In this document: positions 1-8,013 of the stretch, one piece after another
Position numbering within the stretch: position 1 is the stretch's first letter
How the letters are laid out: every line of letters begins with the position of its first letter
Source of the DNA: an uncultured Collinsella sp.
Lineage (GTDB): Bacteria; Actinomycetota; Coriobacteriia; Coriobacteriales; Coriobacteriaceae
Direction of reading: 5' to 3'
DNA length: 16,217 nucleotides
Assembly: GCA_902478885.1 (NCBI GenBank)
Contig: CABSMS010000049.1
Coordinates: 1-16,217 of the forward strand
Notes under the pieces: generated by a model
Seen by the model: only the letters and a program-made list of their open reading frames with translations
Told to the model about the DNA's origin: nothing
The model's database searches: none
Made by a program: the position numbers and the translations under genes

Positions 1-42
1 CAAGGCTATTCGTCGGCAGCGTCAGATGTGTATAAGAGACAG
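1..42. other. Untrimmed Nextera/Tn5 adapter (left end, not genomic)
   Basis: The first 42 bases are library sequence, not genome. Base 1 (C) would be the last base of the P5 arm. AAGGCTAT follows as an 8-base index (from memory, one of the Nextera XT i5 indexes, S520; not verified). Then come the Nextera read-1 arm TCGTCGGCAGCGTC and the 19-base Tn5 mosaic end AGATGTGTATAAGAGACAG. Genomic DNA starts at 43. The exact reverse complement is at the right end. Confidence 0.97.
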
Positions 43-207
43 GACCAGGCCGAGGCCTACCTGGAGCTCTACTGCGACCGCGCCGACATGCCCATGCAGG
101 TCGTGCGTCAGTGGACGAGCATCGTCGCCGCTTCCGAGCTCGCTCGCAAGCGCAACGTGAACGATGAGTTCCTTAAGAACTGGATCGACGTCGTCGATTA
201 TCAGTAA
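43..207 (+). CDS. 3' end of an unidentified gene, possibly a phosphotransferase-family protein (5' truncated)
   Basis: An open frame runs from the adapter junction to a TAA at 205-207 and gives the last 54 residues of a protein. It includes the segments EAYLELYCDRADMP, VVRQWTSIVAASELARK and NWIDVVDYQ at the C-terminus. Codon use is strongly G/C-ending like the neighbours, and a good terminator follows, so this looks like a real gene end. The helical tail with an (I/V)VAA segment and a final W-x-x-V-V-D reminds me of the C-terminus of APH-like (aminoglycoside/choline kinase fold) phosphotransferases. This is a recollection of style only, because no catalytic motif lies inside the window. It is the only substantial plus-strand gene and converges on proS. 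Confidence 0.6.
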   Translation, partial: DQAEAYLELYCDRADMPMQVVRQWTSIVAASELARKRNVNDEFLKNWIDVVDYQ

Positions 208-240
208 TATCTGAGCGATTTAATTCGCATCGGAGGCACA

Positions 241-282
241 AGAAAACCCCGCAGCTCATATGGGCTGTGGGGTTTTCCTTTT
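241..282 (+). terminator. Intrinsic terminator after the left-end plus-strand gene
   Basis: A 13-bp stem (243-255 with 264-276, AAAACCCCGCAGC against GCTGTGGGGTTTT with one G-U pair) can extend by two pairs over a small loop. It is followed by CCTTTT. It begins about 35 bases after the stop at 207. Because the stem starts with AAAA, it could also work weakly in the opposite direction. Confidence 0.85.
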
Positions 283-302
283 AGATTTCAAAGATGCCAC
301 AA

Positions 303-354
303 GATAAAAGGACGGCCCCGCATCTCCCCAATCTGGAGAAATGCGGGGCCGTCC
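303..354 (-). terminator. Intrinsic terminator of the pyrH-proS operon
   Basis: A perfect 14-bp GC-rich stem (310-323 with 341-354, GGACGGCCCCGCAT against its complement) has further CTCC/GGAG pairing inside the loop. Read on the minus strand, it is followed by TTTTATCTT. It lies about 30 bases past the proS stop, so it closes the long minus-strand operon and separates it from the convergent gene at the left edge. Together with the neighbouring terminator it fills the 208-384 intergenic stretch. Confidence 0.9.
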
Positions 355-384
355 CGTATATCGAACTACAAGCGAAATCGTAGA

Positions 385-2106
385 TTAACGACGGGCAGCC
401 TTCACCAGCTCGGCAACCTTGGCAACGACCTCGTCGATCGCCACGTCCTCACGCTCGCCGGTAGCACGGTCCTTGAGCTCCACCGTGCCATTCTTGAGGC
501 CACGCTTACCCAGAACGACCTGATACGGGAAGCCCATGAGGTCGTTATCGGCAAACTTAAAGCCCGGACGCTCATCGCGATCGTCGACGACGATCTCGAT
601 ACCCTCGGCACACAGGCCATCAACAATCTGCTCGCAGACGGTAGCGCACTCTTCCTTCTTGGGATCAAGCGGAATCACCGCGACCTCGTACGGGGCAACG
701 GAGACCGGCCAGACGATGCCGTGCTCGTCGTTGTGCTGCTCCACGACGGCAGCAAGCGAGCGGGACACGCCCACGCCGTAACAACCCATGATGAGCGGCT
801 TCTCCTTGCCGTCCTCATCCATAAAGGTGGCACCCATGGCCTCGGAGTACTTGGTGCCCAGCTGGAAGACCTGGGAAACCTCGATACCGCGAGCAGCGGA
901 GAGGGGCTTGCCGCAGTGCGGGCAAGGATCGCCAGCCACGACGGTGACCAGGTCGGCCCACTCGTCGACGGTAAAGTCACGCTCGGGGCAGGCACCGGTA
1001 AAGTGATAGTCGACCTCGTTGGCGCCACAGGCCCACTGCTTGGACTCACGCAGGCTCTCGTCGCACACCAGGCGGATGCCCTCGGGCAAGTTAACCGGTC
1101 CGATAAAGCCCTTATGCAGACCATAAGTCTGGAGCTCCTCGTCGGTCATCATGCGATAACCCTTGCCAAAGACATGCTCGGCCTTGCAGTCATTGAGCTC
1201 GTGGTCGCCCGGGACAATGGCCACGACCGGCTTGCCCTCGGCGTCGATGAGCGCCAGCGACTTTCGCGTACCGTTCTCGGGGAAACCGAAGAACTTGGCG
1301 ACGGCCTCAATGGTGCCCATGCCCGGAGTCTCGACCTTGGTGAGCGTACCGTCGCCGGGGCCCTCAGTCACGACGACCTTGGTGCTTGCCGCCTCGTCAT
1401 CGGCAGCAAAGCCGCAATCGTCGCAGTAGACCAGCGAAGCCTCACCGGCGTCGGCCAGAGCCATGTACTCGACGGAGGTATCGCCACCGATCTCACCGGA
1501 GTCGGCAACGACGGGCAGGGCCTTAATGTAGCAGCGCTCACAGATGTTAGCGTAGGCCTGCTTCATCTTGTCGTACTCCTCCTGCAGGCTCTCCTGCGTG
1601 GCGGAGAAGCTGTAGGCGTCCTTCATGATGAACTCACGGCCGCGCATCAGGCCAAAGCGGGGACGGAACTCGTCGCGGAACTTATCCTGGATGTGGTACA
1701 GGTTAACGGGCAGCTGTTTGTAGGAGCGCAGCTCGTTGCGCACCAGGGCCGTGACGGTCTCCTCGTGCGTGGGGCCCAGGACGAACTCGCGACCATGACG
1801 GTCGTCAAAGCGCACGAGCTCCTTGCCATAGGCATCGATGCGGCCGGACTCACGCCATAGCTCGGCATCGACCATAATGGGCATCATGAGCTCCTGGGCG
1901 CCGGCAGCATCCATCTCGTCGCGCACGATGTTCTCGATCTTGCGGATCGAGCGCCATGCGAGCGGCAGATAAGAATACAGACCGGCGGCCTCCTTGCGGA
2001 TCATGCCAGCGCGAAGCAGCAGGCGATGGCTCGCAAGCTCGGCATCGGCCGGATCCTCTTTAAGCGTCGGCGCATAGAGCTTAGACATATACATTGCTCG
2101 AGTCAT
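385..2106 (-). CDS. proS: Prolyl-tRNA synthetase, bacterial type with editing domain
   Basis: Class II aminoacyl-tRNA synthetase that charges tRNA-Pro with proline in the cytoplasm. The 573 residues match the long bacterial ProS form. The N-terminus has SKLYAPTLKE and the Y-S-Y-L-P-L segment. GPTHEE lies at 111-116 and the class II motif 2 region (FRDEFRPRFGLMRGREF) at 143-159. A YbaK-like editing insertion spans roughly 225-405 and includes K-S-L-A-L-I-D and VVAIVPGDHELN. Motif 3 (GCYGVGVSRSLAAVVEQ) follows, and the anticodon-binding domain occupies about the last 100 residues. Three in-frame ATGs lie close together (residues 1, 5 and 7). The first is chosen because GAGGAG sits six bases upstream inside the end of ispG. 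The start directly abuts the ispG stop, so translation is probably coupled. It is the last gene of the operon. Confidence 0.97.
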   Translation of the reverse strand: MTRAMYMSKLYAPTLKEDPADAELASHRLLLRAGMIRKEAAGLYSYLPLAWRSIRKIENIVRDEMDAAGAQELMMPIMVDAELWRESGRIDAYGKELVRFDDRHGREFVLGPTHEETVTALVRNELRSYKQLPVNLYHIQDKFRDEFRPRFGLMRGREFIMKDAYSFSATQESLQEEYDKMKQAYANICERCYIKALPVVADSGEIGGDTSVEYMALADAGEASLVYCDDCGFAADDEAASTKVVVTEGPGDGTLTKVETPGMGTIEAVAKFFGFPENGTRKSLALIDAEGKPVVAIVPGDHELNDCKAEHVFGKGYRMMTDEELQTYGLHKGFIGPVNLPEGIRLVCDESLRESKQWACGANEVDYHFTGACPERDFTVDEWADLVTVVAGDPCPHCGKPLSAARGIEVSQVFQLGTKYSEAMGATFMDEDGKEKPLIMGCYGVGVSRSLAAVVEQHNDEHGIVWPVSVAPYEVAVIPLDPKKEECATVCEQIVDGLCAEGIEIVVDDRDERPGFKFADNDLMGFPYQVVLGKRGLKNGTVELKDRATGEREDVAIDEVVAKVAELVKAARR

Positions 2107-3189
2107 TTATTTCTCCTCAATAAGCTTGTCGACCTCGGCCATGAGCGCGTCGACAATTTGATCCTCAGCTACTTTACCAATGATCTGGCCATGCGAAAAG
2201 AGCAAGGCCTGACCACGTCCGAAAGCAACGCCCAGGTCGGCATCAGAAGCCTCACCGGGGCCATTAACGGCACATCCCATGACGGCAATCGAAAGCGGCG
2301 CGGCATAGTTCTTAAGCCGCTCGGTTACTTCCTCGGCGATGGGAATCAGGTTAACCTGGCAGCGGGCGCACGTGGGGCAAGAGACAATCTCGGGACCACG
2401 GCGACGCAGGCCCAGCGACTGCAAAATTCCCCAGGCGACCGGCGGCTCCTCAACCGGATCGGCCGTGAGAGAGACGCGCATGGTGTCACCAATACCCTCA
2501 GACAGCAGGATACCAAGGCCCACCGAGCTCTTGATGGTGCCCTGGAGCTTGGTACCCGCCTCGGTTACGCCCAGGTGAAGCGGAACGTGGGGAATCTCAC
2601 GCGACAGGGCTCGATAGGTATCGAGCGTCGTTTGCACGCTATGGGCCTTAGCCGAAAGCACAATGTTCGTAAAGCCGCGGTCTTCAAAATGCTTGACGAA
2701 ACGCTCGCTCGACATCACGAGCTTCTCGGGCTGCGTGAGGTCGTCGCGCTCGGCGATATCCTGCTCGAGCGAACCGGCATTGACGCCAATGCGAATCGCG
2801 CACCCAGCGGCGCCCGCGGCATCGATCACGGCATCGACCTTGGCCCAATCGCCAATGTTGCCGGGATTGATGCGGAGCTTGGCGGCACCGGCCTCCACAG
2901 CGCCAATGGCCAGCTTGTGGTTAAAGTGGATATCGGCAACGATTGGCACCGGAGACTCGGCACAGATGGTGCGGAAACCCTCAAGCGCGGCCTCAGTGGG
3001 CACGCTCACACGCACGATATCGCAGCCAGCTTGCGCCAACGCGCACACTTGCGCAAGTGTTGCCTGGGCATCAGCGGTATCGGTGCAGGTCATGGATTGG
3101 ACCACCACCGGCGCACCGCCACCGATCTGCACGCCGCCCACATGCACGGGGCGCGTCAGCTCGCGCGGCAAAGAATGGGTTAAAGACAA
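2107..3189 (-). CDS. ispG: 4-hydroxy-3-methylbut-2-en-1-yl diphosphate synthase (MEP pathway)
   Basis: Iron-sulfur enzyme that reductively opens MEcPP to HMBPP, the penultimate step of the MEP isoprenoid pathway. The protein has the (beta/alpha)8-type N-terminal domain (QSMTCTDT near 31, INPGNIGD near 107). The C-terminal cluster domain has Cys271, Cys274 and Cys306 plus the ligand-type Glu313 in NGPGE. An extra cysteine follows at 277 (CPTCARC). These positions agree with the usual family numbering when translation starts at the TTG at 3189, which has GGGGAG eight bases upstream and gives 360 residues. The frame stays open upstream to 3276, but that stretch overlaps the end of rseP and is not IspG-like. 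It lies 13 bases after rseP and abuts proS. IspG is not in this place in the classic Bacillus cluster. Confidence 0.95.
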   Translation of the reverse strand: MSLTHSLPRELTRPVHVGGVQIGGGAPVVVQSMTCTDTADAQATLAQVCALAQAGCDIVRVSVPTEAALEGFRTICAESPVPIVADIHFNHKLAIGAVEAGAAKLRINPGNIGDWAKVDAVIDAAGAAGCAIRIGVNAGSLEQDIAERDDLTQPEKLVMSSERFVKHFEDRGFTNIVLSAKAHSVQTTLDTYRALSREIPHVPLHLGVTEAGTKLQGTIKSSVGLGILLSEGIGDTMRVSLTADPVEEPPVAWGILQSLGLRRRGPEIVSCPTCARCQVNLIPIAEEVTERLKNYAAPLSIAVMGCAVNGPGEASDADLGVAFGRGQALLFSHGQIIGKVAEDQIVDALMAEVDKLIEEK

Positions 3190-3202
3190 TCCAAACACTC
3201 CC

Positions 3203-4564
3203 CTACAGAATAAATCGAAGGATGTCGGAACGAAGCATATAGACAAACAGCAGTGCGAAGAGCGCGATGCCCACATAGCTCACAATCGTCTGAGCCTTGA
3301 GAGGCAGCTCGCGACCCGCAATCTTTTGAATAATCTCGATGACTAACTTACCGCCGTCGAGCGGGGGGATGGGCAGCAAGTTCATAAAACCCAGCGAGAA
3401 CGAAATGAGCGCGGCAAACGACAAGAACGTTACGGGGCCGGCAGCAGCCGCCTGAGAGGACATGACGCTGATGCCCACGATCGACGAGGACTGGTCGAGA
3501 ATCTCCATCGTATGCTGCGGCTGGAGTAGGCGCATCACGCCCTCCGCTGTCTGCACGACATAGGAGAAAGACAGGCGAGCCGACGTGATGGGGTCTAAAC
3601 GGACCACCTGCGTAGAGGCATACACACCTAGGCGCTCGTCCTCTTTGAGCGCAACCGTGGTCGAATGCTGCTTGCCGTCACGCTCGTACTCGATGGCGAT
3701 ATCGTCCTTACCGGCAGCCTTGCCGATAGCATCGTAGACGTCCATCCAAGTGGAACATGAGACACCGTCGACCGAAAGGATCGCGTCGCCGCCCTCGATA
3801 CCCGCCTTGGCGGCAATAGACCCCTCGTCAACCTGACCGATCACGTTGGTATCCATCGGCACGGTGACACCCGCAATGGAATAGATGCTCATAAGGAGCA
3901 AAAAACCCGTTAGGATATTGACGAGAATGCCCGCGAGCAGCATAAAGGCGCGCTTGAGAAAGCCCTGGCCAAGATAAGTGTGCGAGCGCTCTTGCGCCAA
4001 GAAATCAGCCTCGCCGCACGGCAGCTCCCACACATCGCCCTCGGCAGTCGCATGCTCTCGATCGAACCGGCGGCCGTCAAAGGTGGTGTAACCCGCCGCA
4101 TCTCGCGGCAGCGTCTGATACTTGGCGGGATAGTAGCTCGGCGAGGGCTTCTCCCCTTCCTCATACCAGGGTGCGATGGAACCCCAGCCCAGCAACAAGG
4201 CGCATGCCTCGAGCACATCCTCCTCGGAAAGCTCAAGCTCGACAGCAAGGTCGGCCACGGTCACGCGACCATGACGATAGATAGCCGCGAGCACGCGATC
4301 GGCACACGAGACGTCGGTCGGATCCATACCGCAGATGGCAGCGTAGCCACCCAGCAGAAGCGGGGTCACGCCAAACTTGGTTCCAATGCGACGCGACGTG
4401 CAATGGATGTCAAAGCGACACGGCAAGCCCAAAAAGAACTCGGTCACGCGGACGCCGCAGGCACGCGCCGCCAAAAAGTGGCCGCCCTCGTGCAAAAACA
4501 CGAGGACGGAAAGCATCAGCAGGCCCCAAAAGACCGATGAGAGAACGCTCAGAACAGTATCCAT
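3203..4564 (-). CDS. rseP: Site-2 intramembrane zinc metalloprotease (RseP/RasP family) with an inserted domain
   Basis: M50 protease that cuts membrane-embedded substrates such as anti-sigma factors and leftover signal peptides. Counting from the ATG at 4564 (453 residues), the first membrane helix carries the zinc motif HEGGH at 25-29. A P-L-x-L-G-G-Y stretch follows at 68-74. A second membrane segment (about 202-230) has the aGxxxN-type motif, and a PDZ domain covers about 240-312. The third zinc ligand motif NLLPIPPLDGG is at 395-405, then a last membrane helix. Residues about 83-193 are extra compared with ordinary RseP; see the findings. The frame can also start at a TTG at 4579, but AAGGA lies directly against that TTG (no spacing) and about 15 bases from the ATG, so the start is uncertain. 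It sits 25 bases after dxr, as rasP does in Bacillus. Confidence 0.92.
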   Translation of the reverse strand: MDTVLSVLSSVFWGLLMLSVLVFLHEGGHFLAARACGVRVTEFFLGLPCRFDIHCTSRRIGTKFGVTPLLLGGYAAICGMDPTDVSCADRVLAAIYRHGRVTVADLAVELELSEEDVLEACALLLGWGSIAPWYEEGEKPSPSYYPAKYQTLPRDAAGYTTFDGRRFDREHATAEGDVWELPCGEADFLAQERSHTYLGQGFLKRAFMLLAGILVNILTGFLLLMSIYSIAGVTVPMDTNVIGQVDEGSIAAKAGIEGGDAILSVDGVSCSTWMDVYDAIGKAAGKDDIAIEYERDGKQHSTTVALKEDERLGVYASTQVVRLDPITSARLSFSYVVQTAEGVMRLLQPQHTMEILDQSSSIVGISVMSSQAAAAGPVTFLSFAALISFSLGFMNLLPIPPLDGGKLVIEIIQKIAGRELPLKAQTIVSYVGIALFALLFVYMLRSDILRFIL

Positions 4565-4589
4565 AAAACGAAAAAGCAATCCTTATGGG

Positions 4590-5777
4590 TTAGGAACGGG
4601 TTGCGGCAAGCACCTGCGCAGCTTTTTCACGCGCCCACGCATCGATGTCGCGAAGCTGCTCAAACGAATCGACCGCCTGCATATCATGGGCATCCATGCA
4701 GGATTCTACAATGCGATCGATATCGGTAAAGCTGCAGTCATCGTGCAGGAAGGCATCGACGGCGACCTCGTTGGCGGCATTGAGGACGCACGGCATGGTG
4801 CCGCCCGTCTTGCCGGCACGCTCGGCCAGTGCCAGACAGCGGAAGGTATCCATGTCGGCAGCATCAAACGTGAGCTGTCCCAGCTCGCGGAAATCGATAC
4901 GAGGCGCCGGGGTGTCCCAACGCTCGGGATACGAGAACGCGAACTGGATGGGAATACGCATATCGGAAGCACCGAGATGCGCCATCACAGAGCCGTCGGC
5001 GAACTCGACCATAGAGTGAATCTTGGACTGACGCTGCACGACCACGTTAATGAAATCGAGGTCGCAGTTAAACAGATGCATGGCCTCAATGCGCTCCAGG
5101 CCCTTATTCATGAGGGTGGCGGAGTCGATGGTGATCTTGGCACCCATGGCCCACGTGGGATGTGCAAGGGCATCGGCACGCGTCACGCGATCGAGCTCGT
5201 CGCGCGTACGGCCAAAGAACGGACCACCCGAGCAGGTGAGCCAAATACAGTGGGCCTCGCGCGGATTCTCCCCCAGATAGCACTGGTAGATGGCAGAGTG
5301 CTCAGAGTCGACAGGAATAAGCTGGCCCGGTTGCGCCAACGGCATAAGCAAGTCGCCACCGACGACGAGGGACTCCTTGTTGGCAAGGGCAAGACGCTTA
5401 TTCGAGGTCAAGGCCGCATGGCTCGCCTCGAGACCGGCGGCGCCCACAATAGCGACAAGCACGCAGTCGACATCGTCGCGACGCGCGAGCTCGCAAACCG
5501 CCTGCGCGCCAACGCCGAGCTTCGTTCCCTCGGGCAACTCCTGCAGCACGGCGTCATCGCCATGAGCGACATCGGCCACGGCAACCGCCGGAACCGAGAA
5601 CTCGCGGGCAGCGGCAACGAGCTCGGAGGTGCTGGAGTTAACGGACAGCGCCGTCACCTGCAAGCGATCGGCATGCTGACGGCACACATCGAGCGCCTGG
5701 GTGCCGATAGAGCCCGTACAGCCCAGGATGGCAACACGGAGACGTCCATCGGGGCCATACGTCGTCTGGAAGGACAT
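4590..5777 (-). CDS. dxr: 1-deoxy-D-xylulose 5-phosphate reductoisomerase (MEP pathway)
   Basis: NADPH-dependent enzyme that converts DXP to MEP, the first committed step of the MEP isoprenoid pathway and the target of fosmidomycin. The 395 residues fit the family. The N-terminal Rossmann motif GCTGSIGTQ starts at residue 19. Further on are NKESLVVGG, the metal and substrate segment PVDSEHSA, SGGPF, and HPTWAMGAKITIDSATLMNKGLE, all hallmark Dxr motifs. The segment before SGGPF reads T-C, where the enzymes I recall have a small residue. The ATG at 5777 overlaps the cdsA stop by one base (TAATG), so translation is probably coupled. With ispG and uppS in the same operon, three isoprenoid steps are transcribed together. 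Confidence 0.97.
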   Translation of the reverse strand: MSFQTTYGPDGRLRVAILGCTGSIGTQALDVCRQHADRLQVTALSVNSSTSELVAAAREFSVPAVAVADVAHGDDAVLQELPEGTKLGVGAQAVCELARRDDVDCVLVAIVGAAGLEASHAALTSNKRLALANKESLVVGGDLLMPLAQPGQLIPVDSEHSAIYQCYLGENPREAHCIWLTCSGGPFFGRTRDELDRVTRADALAHPTWAMGAKITIDSATLMNKGLERIEAMHLFNCDLDFINVVVQRQSKIHSMVEFADGSVMAHLGASDMRIPIQFAFSYPERWDTPAPRIDFRELGQLTFDAADMDTFRCLALAERAGKTGGTMPCVLNAANEVAVDAFLHDDCSFTDIDRIVESCMDAHDMQAVDSFEQLRDIDAWAREKAAQVLAATRS

Positions 5778-6676
5778 TACAGCACGCCTCCGATCATCAG
5801 CATCAGCTGCGCGGTGATGCAGCCGAAGATAAGCGAATCGCTACGATCGAGCATGCCGCCGTGACCCGGGATAAGGTTGCCGGAATCCTTGACGCCCACG
5901 CCGCGCTTGATGCGCGACTCGATAAGGTCGCCGATAACGCCCAGAATGGACACGACCACGCCGCACAGCAGCGCATAGGGCAGGCTGAGCTTGTAGAAAT
6001 GCGTCGCCCACAGGATGAGCCAAATCAAAACCGAGCCCAGGATGCCGCCGGCAAACCCCTCCCAGCTCTTTTTGGGAGAGATCTTGGGAACCATCTTGTG
6101 CTTGCCGATACGGCTACCCACGATGTAGGCAAACGAGTCGGAGACCCAAAGGGACGCGCAAACGCCCACCGAAAGCAGGGCGCCGGCAAAACCGGGCACG
6201 GCATCGCGCAGCAGCACGATAGCCGACAGCATAAAGCCAGTGTAGATGGGACCCATGAGCGTCACGGCCACATCAGAGATGCGGGTACGCGGCGACCAGA
6301 CATACCAAATGCCCACAGCGAGCATCAGGGCAAAAAGCAGGGCATTCAGCAACATCGAATCGCCCAACGCCGACAGCGGAAAGAGTACGGCGGCAGCGAT
6401 ACCCATGCGCTCGTTAGCCATCTTGCCATCGAGCCTTGTCATACGGAAAAACTCATAGCAGCACAGACCGCTCATGACAGAAACAAAGATGGCCGTGGGC
6501 ACGATACCCAAAACCAGGCACAGGATAAAGACAACGGCATAAACGATACCGGCGGCGGCACGGGTAATAAAGCCCGCAAGCCACGAACCGGTGCCATTCT
6601 TCGCTACGGGCGCTCCCGCAGCGACAGCCTTGCGCTCAGATGTCTTGGGAGCAGTTGCCTTGGGACGATCGGACAC
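5777..6676 (-). CDS. cdsA: Phosphatidate cytidylyltransferase (CDP-diacylglycerol synthase)
   Basis: Integral membrane enzyme that makes CDP-diacylglycerol from phosphatidic acid and CTP, the branch point of phospholipid synthesis. The 299 residues begin with a polar Lys/Ala-rich cytoplasmic tail of about 30 residues. Several hydrophobic helices follow. The signature is near the C-terminus: SDSFAYIVGSRIGKHK, ISPKKSWEG, then GVKDSGNLIPGHGGMLDRSDS. The start is a GTG at 6676 with GAGGAGG seven bases upstream, lying inside the end of uppS; the two genes are two bases apart. The uppS-cdsA-dxr order is the common Gram-positive one. Confidence 0.96.
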   Translation of the reverse strand: MSDRPKATAPKTSERKAVAAGAPVAKNGTGSWLAGFITRAAAGIVYAVVFILCLVLGIVPTAIFVSVMSGLCCYEFFRMTRLDGKMANERMGIAAAVLFPLSALGDSMLLNALLFALMLAVGIWYVWSPRTRISDVAVTLMGPIYTGFMLSAIVLLRDAVPGFAGALLSVGVCASLWVSDSFAYIVGSRIGKHKMVPKISPKKSWEGFAGGILGSVLIWLILWATHFYKLSLPYALLCGVVVSILGVIGDLIESRIKRGVGVKDSGNLIPGHGGMLDRSDSLIFGCITAQLMLMIGGVL

Positions 6677-6678
6677 GA

Positions 6679-7473
6679 TTAAGCCTCCTCGGTCTTGCTC
6701 AGTCCACCAAACCTACGGTCACGGCCCTGATAGGCCAAAATGGCGTCAACAAGGCCCCAACGATCAAAGTCGGGCCAATAGGTATCGGTGACGTAGAACT
6801 CGGAATAAGCCACCTGCCACAGCAGATAGTTCGAAAGGCGCAGCTCACCAGAAGTGCGAATCACAAGCTCAGGATCGGGAAGGCCGGCGGTATAGAGGTG
6901 GGAAGCCACCATGTCGTCATCAATTGCGGCAGGATCGATCTTACCGGCGGCAGCGTCGAGTGCGATCTGACGGACAGCGCGGGTAATCTCGGCACGCGCG
7001 CCGTAGTTGACGGCAAGCGCCAGCGTCATGCCAGTGTGATCGGCGCACTCGGCAAGACCGCGTTCAAAAACGTCGCGGGTCTTCTTGGGCAGCGCGGAAA
7101 TGTCACCCAAAAAGACAACGCGCACGTTTTCGCGCTTCAGAAGCGGCAGCTCGTCGATGAACGTCTTGGCAAACAGGTGCATCAAGACGTTGACCTCATG
7201 CTGCGGGCGGTTCCAGTTTTCGGTAGAAAACGCATAGGCCGAAAGCACGTCGACGCCCAGACGCACGCAAGCGGTAATAATCTCGCGAAGGGAGACGATA
7301 CCCGCCTTGTGGCCCTCGGTGCGTGCAAGACCGCGCGATGTGGCCCAACGACCGTTGCCGTCCATAATGCACGAGATATGGTGCGGAATGTTATTGAGGT
7401 CAAGGTCGGAAAAACCGACGCCCGCAGGGGCGTCGGCAAAGTACTCGACCAGTTTATGCTCGTCGTATTGCAC
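6679..7473 (-). CDS. uppS: Isoprenyl transferase / undecaprenyl diphosphate synthase
   Basis: cis-Prenyltransferase that extends farnesyl diphosphate with isopentenyl diphosphate to the C55 carrier lipid for peptidoglycan and other envelope polymers. The 264 residues show IMDGNGRWA with the catalytic Asp at 38, the R-x-E-G-H segment, AFSTENWNRP, and the C-terminal RTSGELRLSNYLLWQ followed by Y-S-E-F-Y and the W-P-D-F substrate-binding region. The first 30 residues are a somewhat long N-terminal extension. The start is GTG, one base after the frr stop. Product-length class (C55 or shorter) cannot be read from the sequence. Confidence 0.96.
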   Translation of the reverse strand: MQYDEHKLVEYFADAPAGVGFSDLDLNNIPHHISCIMDGNGRWATSRGLARTEGHKAGIVSLREIITACVRLGVDVLSAYAFSTENWNRPQHEVNVLMHLFAKTFIDELPLLKRENVRVVFLGDISALPKKTRDVFERGLAECADHTGMTLALAVNYGARAEITRAVRQIALDAAAGKIDPAAIDDDMVASHLYTAGLPDPELVIRTSGELRLSNYLLWQVAYSEFYVTDTYWPDFDRWGLVDAILAYQGRDRRFGGLSKTEEA

Positions 7474-7474
7474 C

Positions 7475-8011
7475 TTAGATCTCCATGACCTCGGCTTCTT
7501 TTTCCTTCAGAAGCTCCTCGACCTTGGCGACATACTCATCGGTGTGCCTCTGGACCTTGGCCTGCTCGCGACGGACATCATCCTCGGTGAGCTCCTCATC
7601 GCGCTCGAGCTTGTTGTTGAAGTCGCGACGGATGTTACGGATAGACACCTTGGCCTGCTCGGCGTACTCGCGGCACTCCTTGACGAGCTCGCGACGGCGC
7701 TCCTCGGTGGGAGCCGGGAACGGCAGGCGAACGACGGTGCCATCGGAGTTGGGGGTAATACCCAGATCGGAAGCGCCGATGGCCTTGACGATAGCGTTGA
7801 TGAGTGCCTTGTCCCACGGCTCGATGAGCAGCATGTGGGCCTCGGGGGTCTTGACGGCGGCAACCTGCGTGACCGGCGTGGGAACACCGTAATAATCGAC
7901 GGTGATGTCGGACAGAATGTTGGCATTGGCGCGGCCGGTACGGACCTTGGAGAAGTTATGCTTGAGGGACTCGAGCGACTTGTCCATATGGGCGGTGATG
8001 TTCTCTGCCAT
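7475..8011 (-). CDS. frr: Ribosome recycling factor
   Basis: Cytoplasmic factor that, with EF-G, splits post-termination ribosomes. The 178 residues are slightly shorter than the usual 185. They show the family pattern: an N-terminal helix (MAENITAHMDKSLESLKHN), VRTGRANANIL, the beta-domain segment VDYYGVPTPVTQVA and W-D-K-A-L, then long charged helices ending in KEKEAEVMEI. The ATG at 8011 follows the pyrH stop by two bases, the standard pyrH-frr arrangement. Confidence 0.97.
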   Translation of the reverse strand: MAENITAHMDKSLESLKHNFSKVRTGRANANILSDITVDYYGVPTPVTQVAAVKTPEAHMLLIEPWDKALINAIVKAIGASDLGITPNSDGTVVRLPFPAPTEERRRELVKECREYAEQAKVSIRNIRRDFNNKLERDEELTEDDVRREQAKVQRHTDEYVAKVEELLKEKEAEVMEI

Positions 8012-8013
8012 GC

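Noticed and set aside
721..1860. Plus-strand open frame of 379 codons opposite proS
   Set aside because: It is an antisense shadow caused by high GC and strong codon bias. ProS motifs cover the opposite strand throughout and no recognisable domain appears in this frame.
3190..3276. Longer N-terminus for IspG (29 more codons)
   Set aside because: It overlaps the end of rseP. The TTG at 3189 has a good Shine-Dalgarno, and starting there puts the cluster cysteines at the usual positions.
4377..5864. Plus-strand open frame of 495 codons opposite rseP, dxr and cdsA
   Set aside because: It spans three real minus-strand genes and the gaps between them. Its Arg/His-rich composition is typical of antisense frames in GC-rich DNA.
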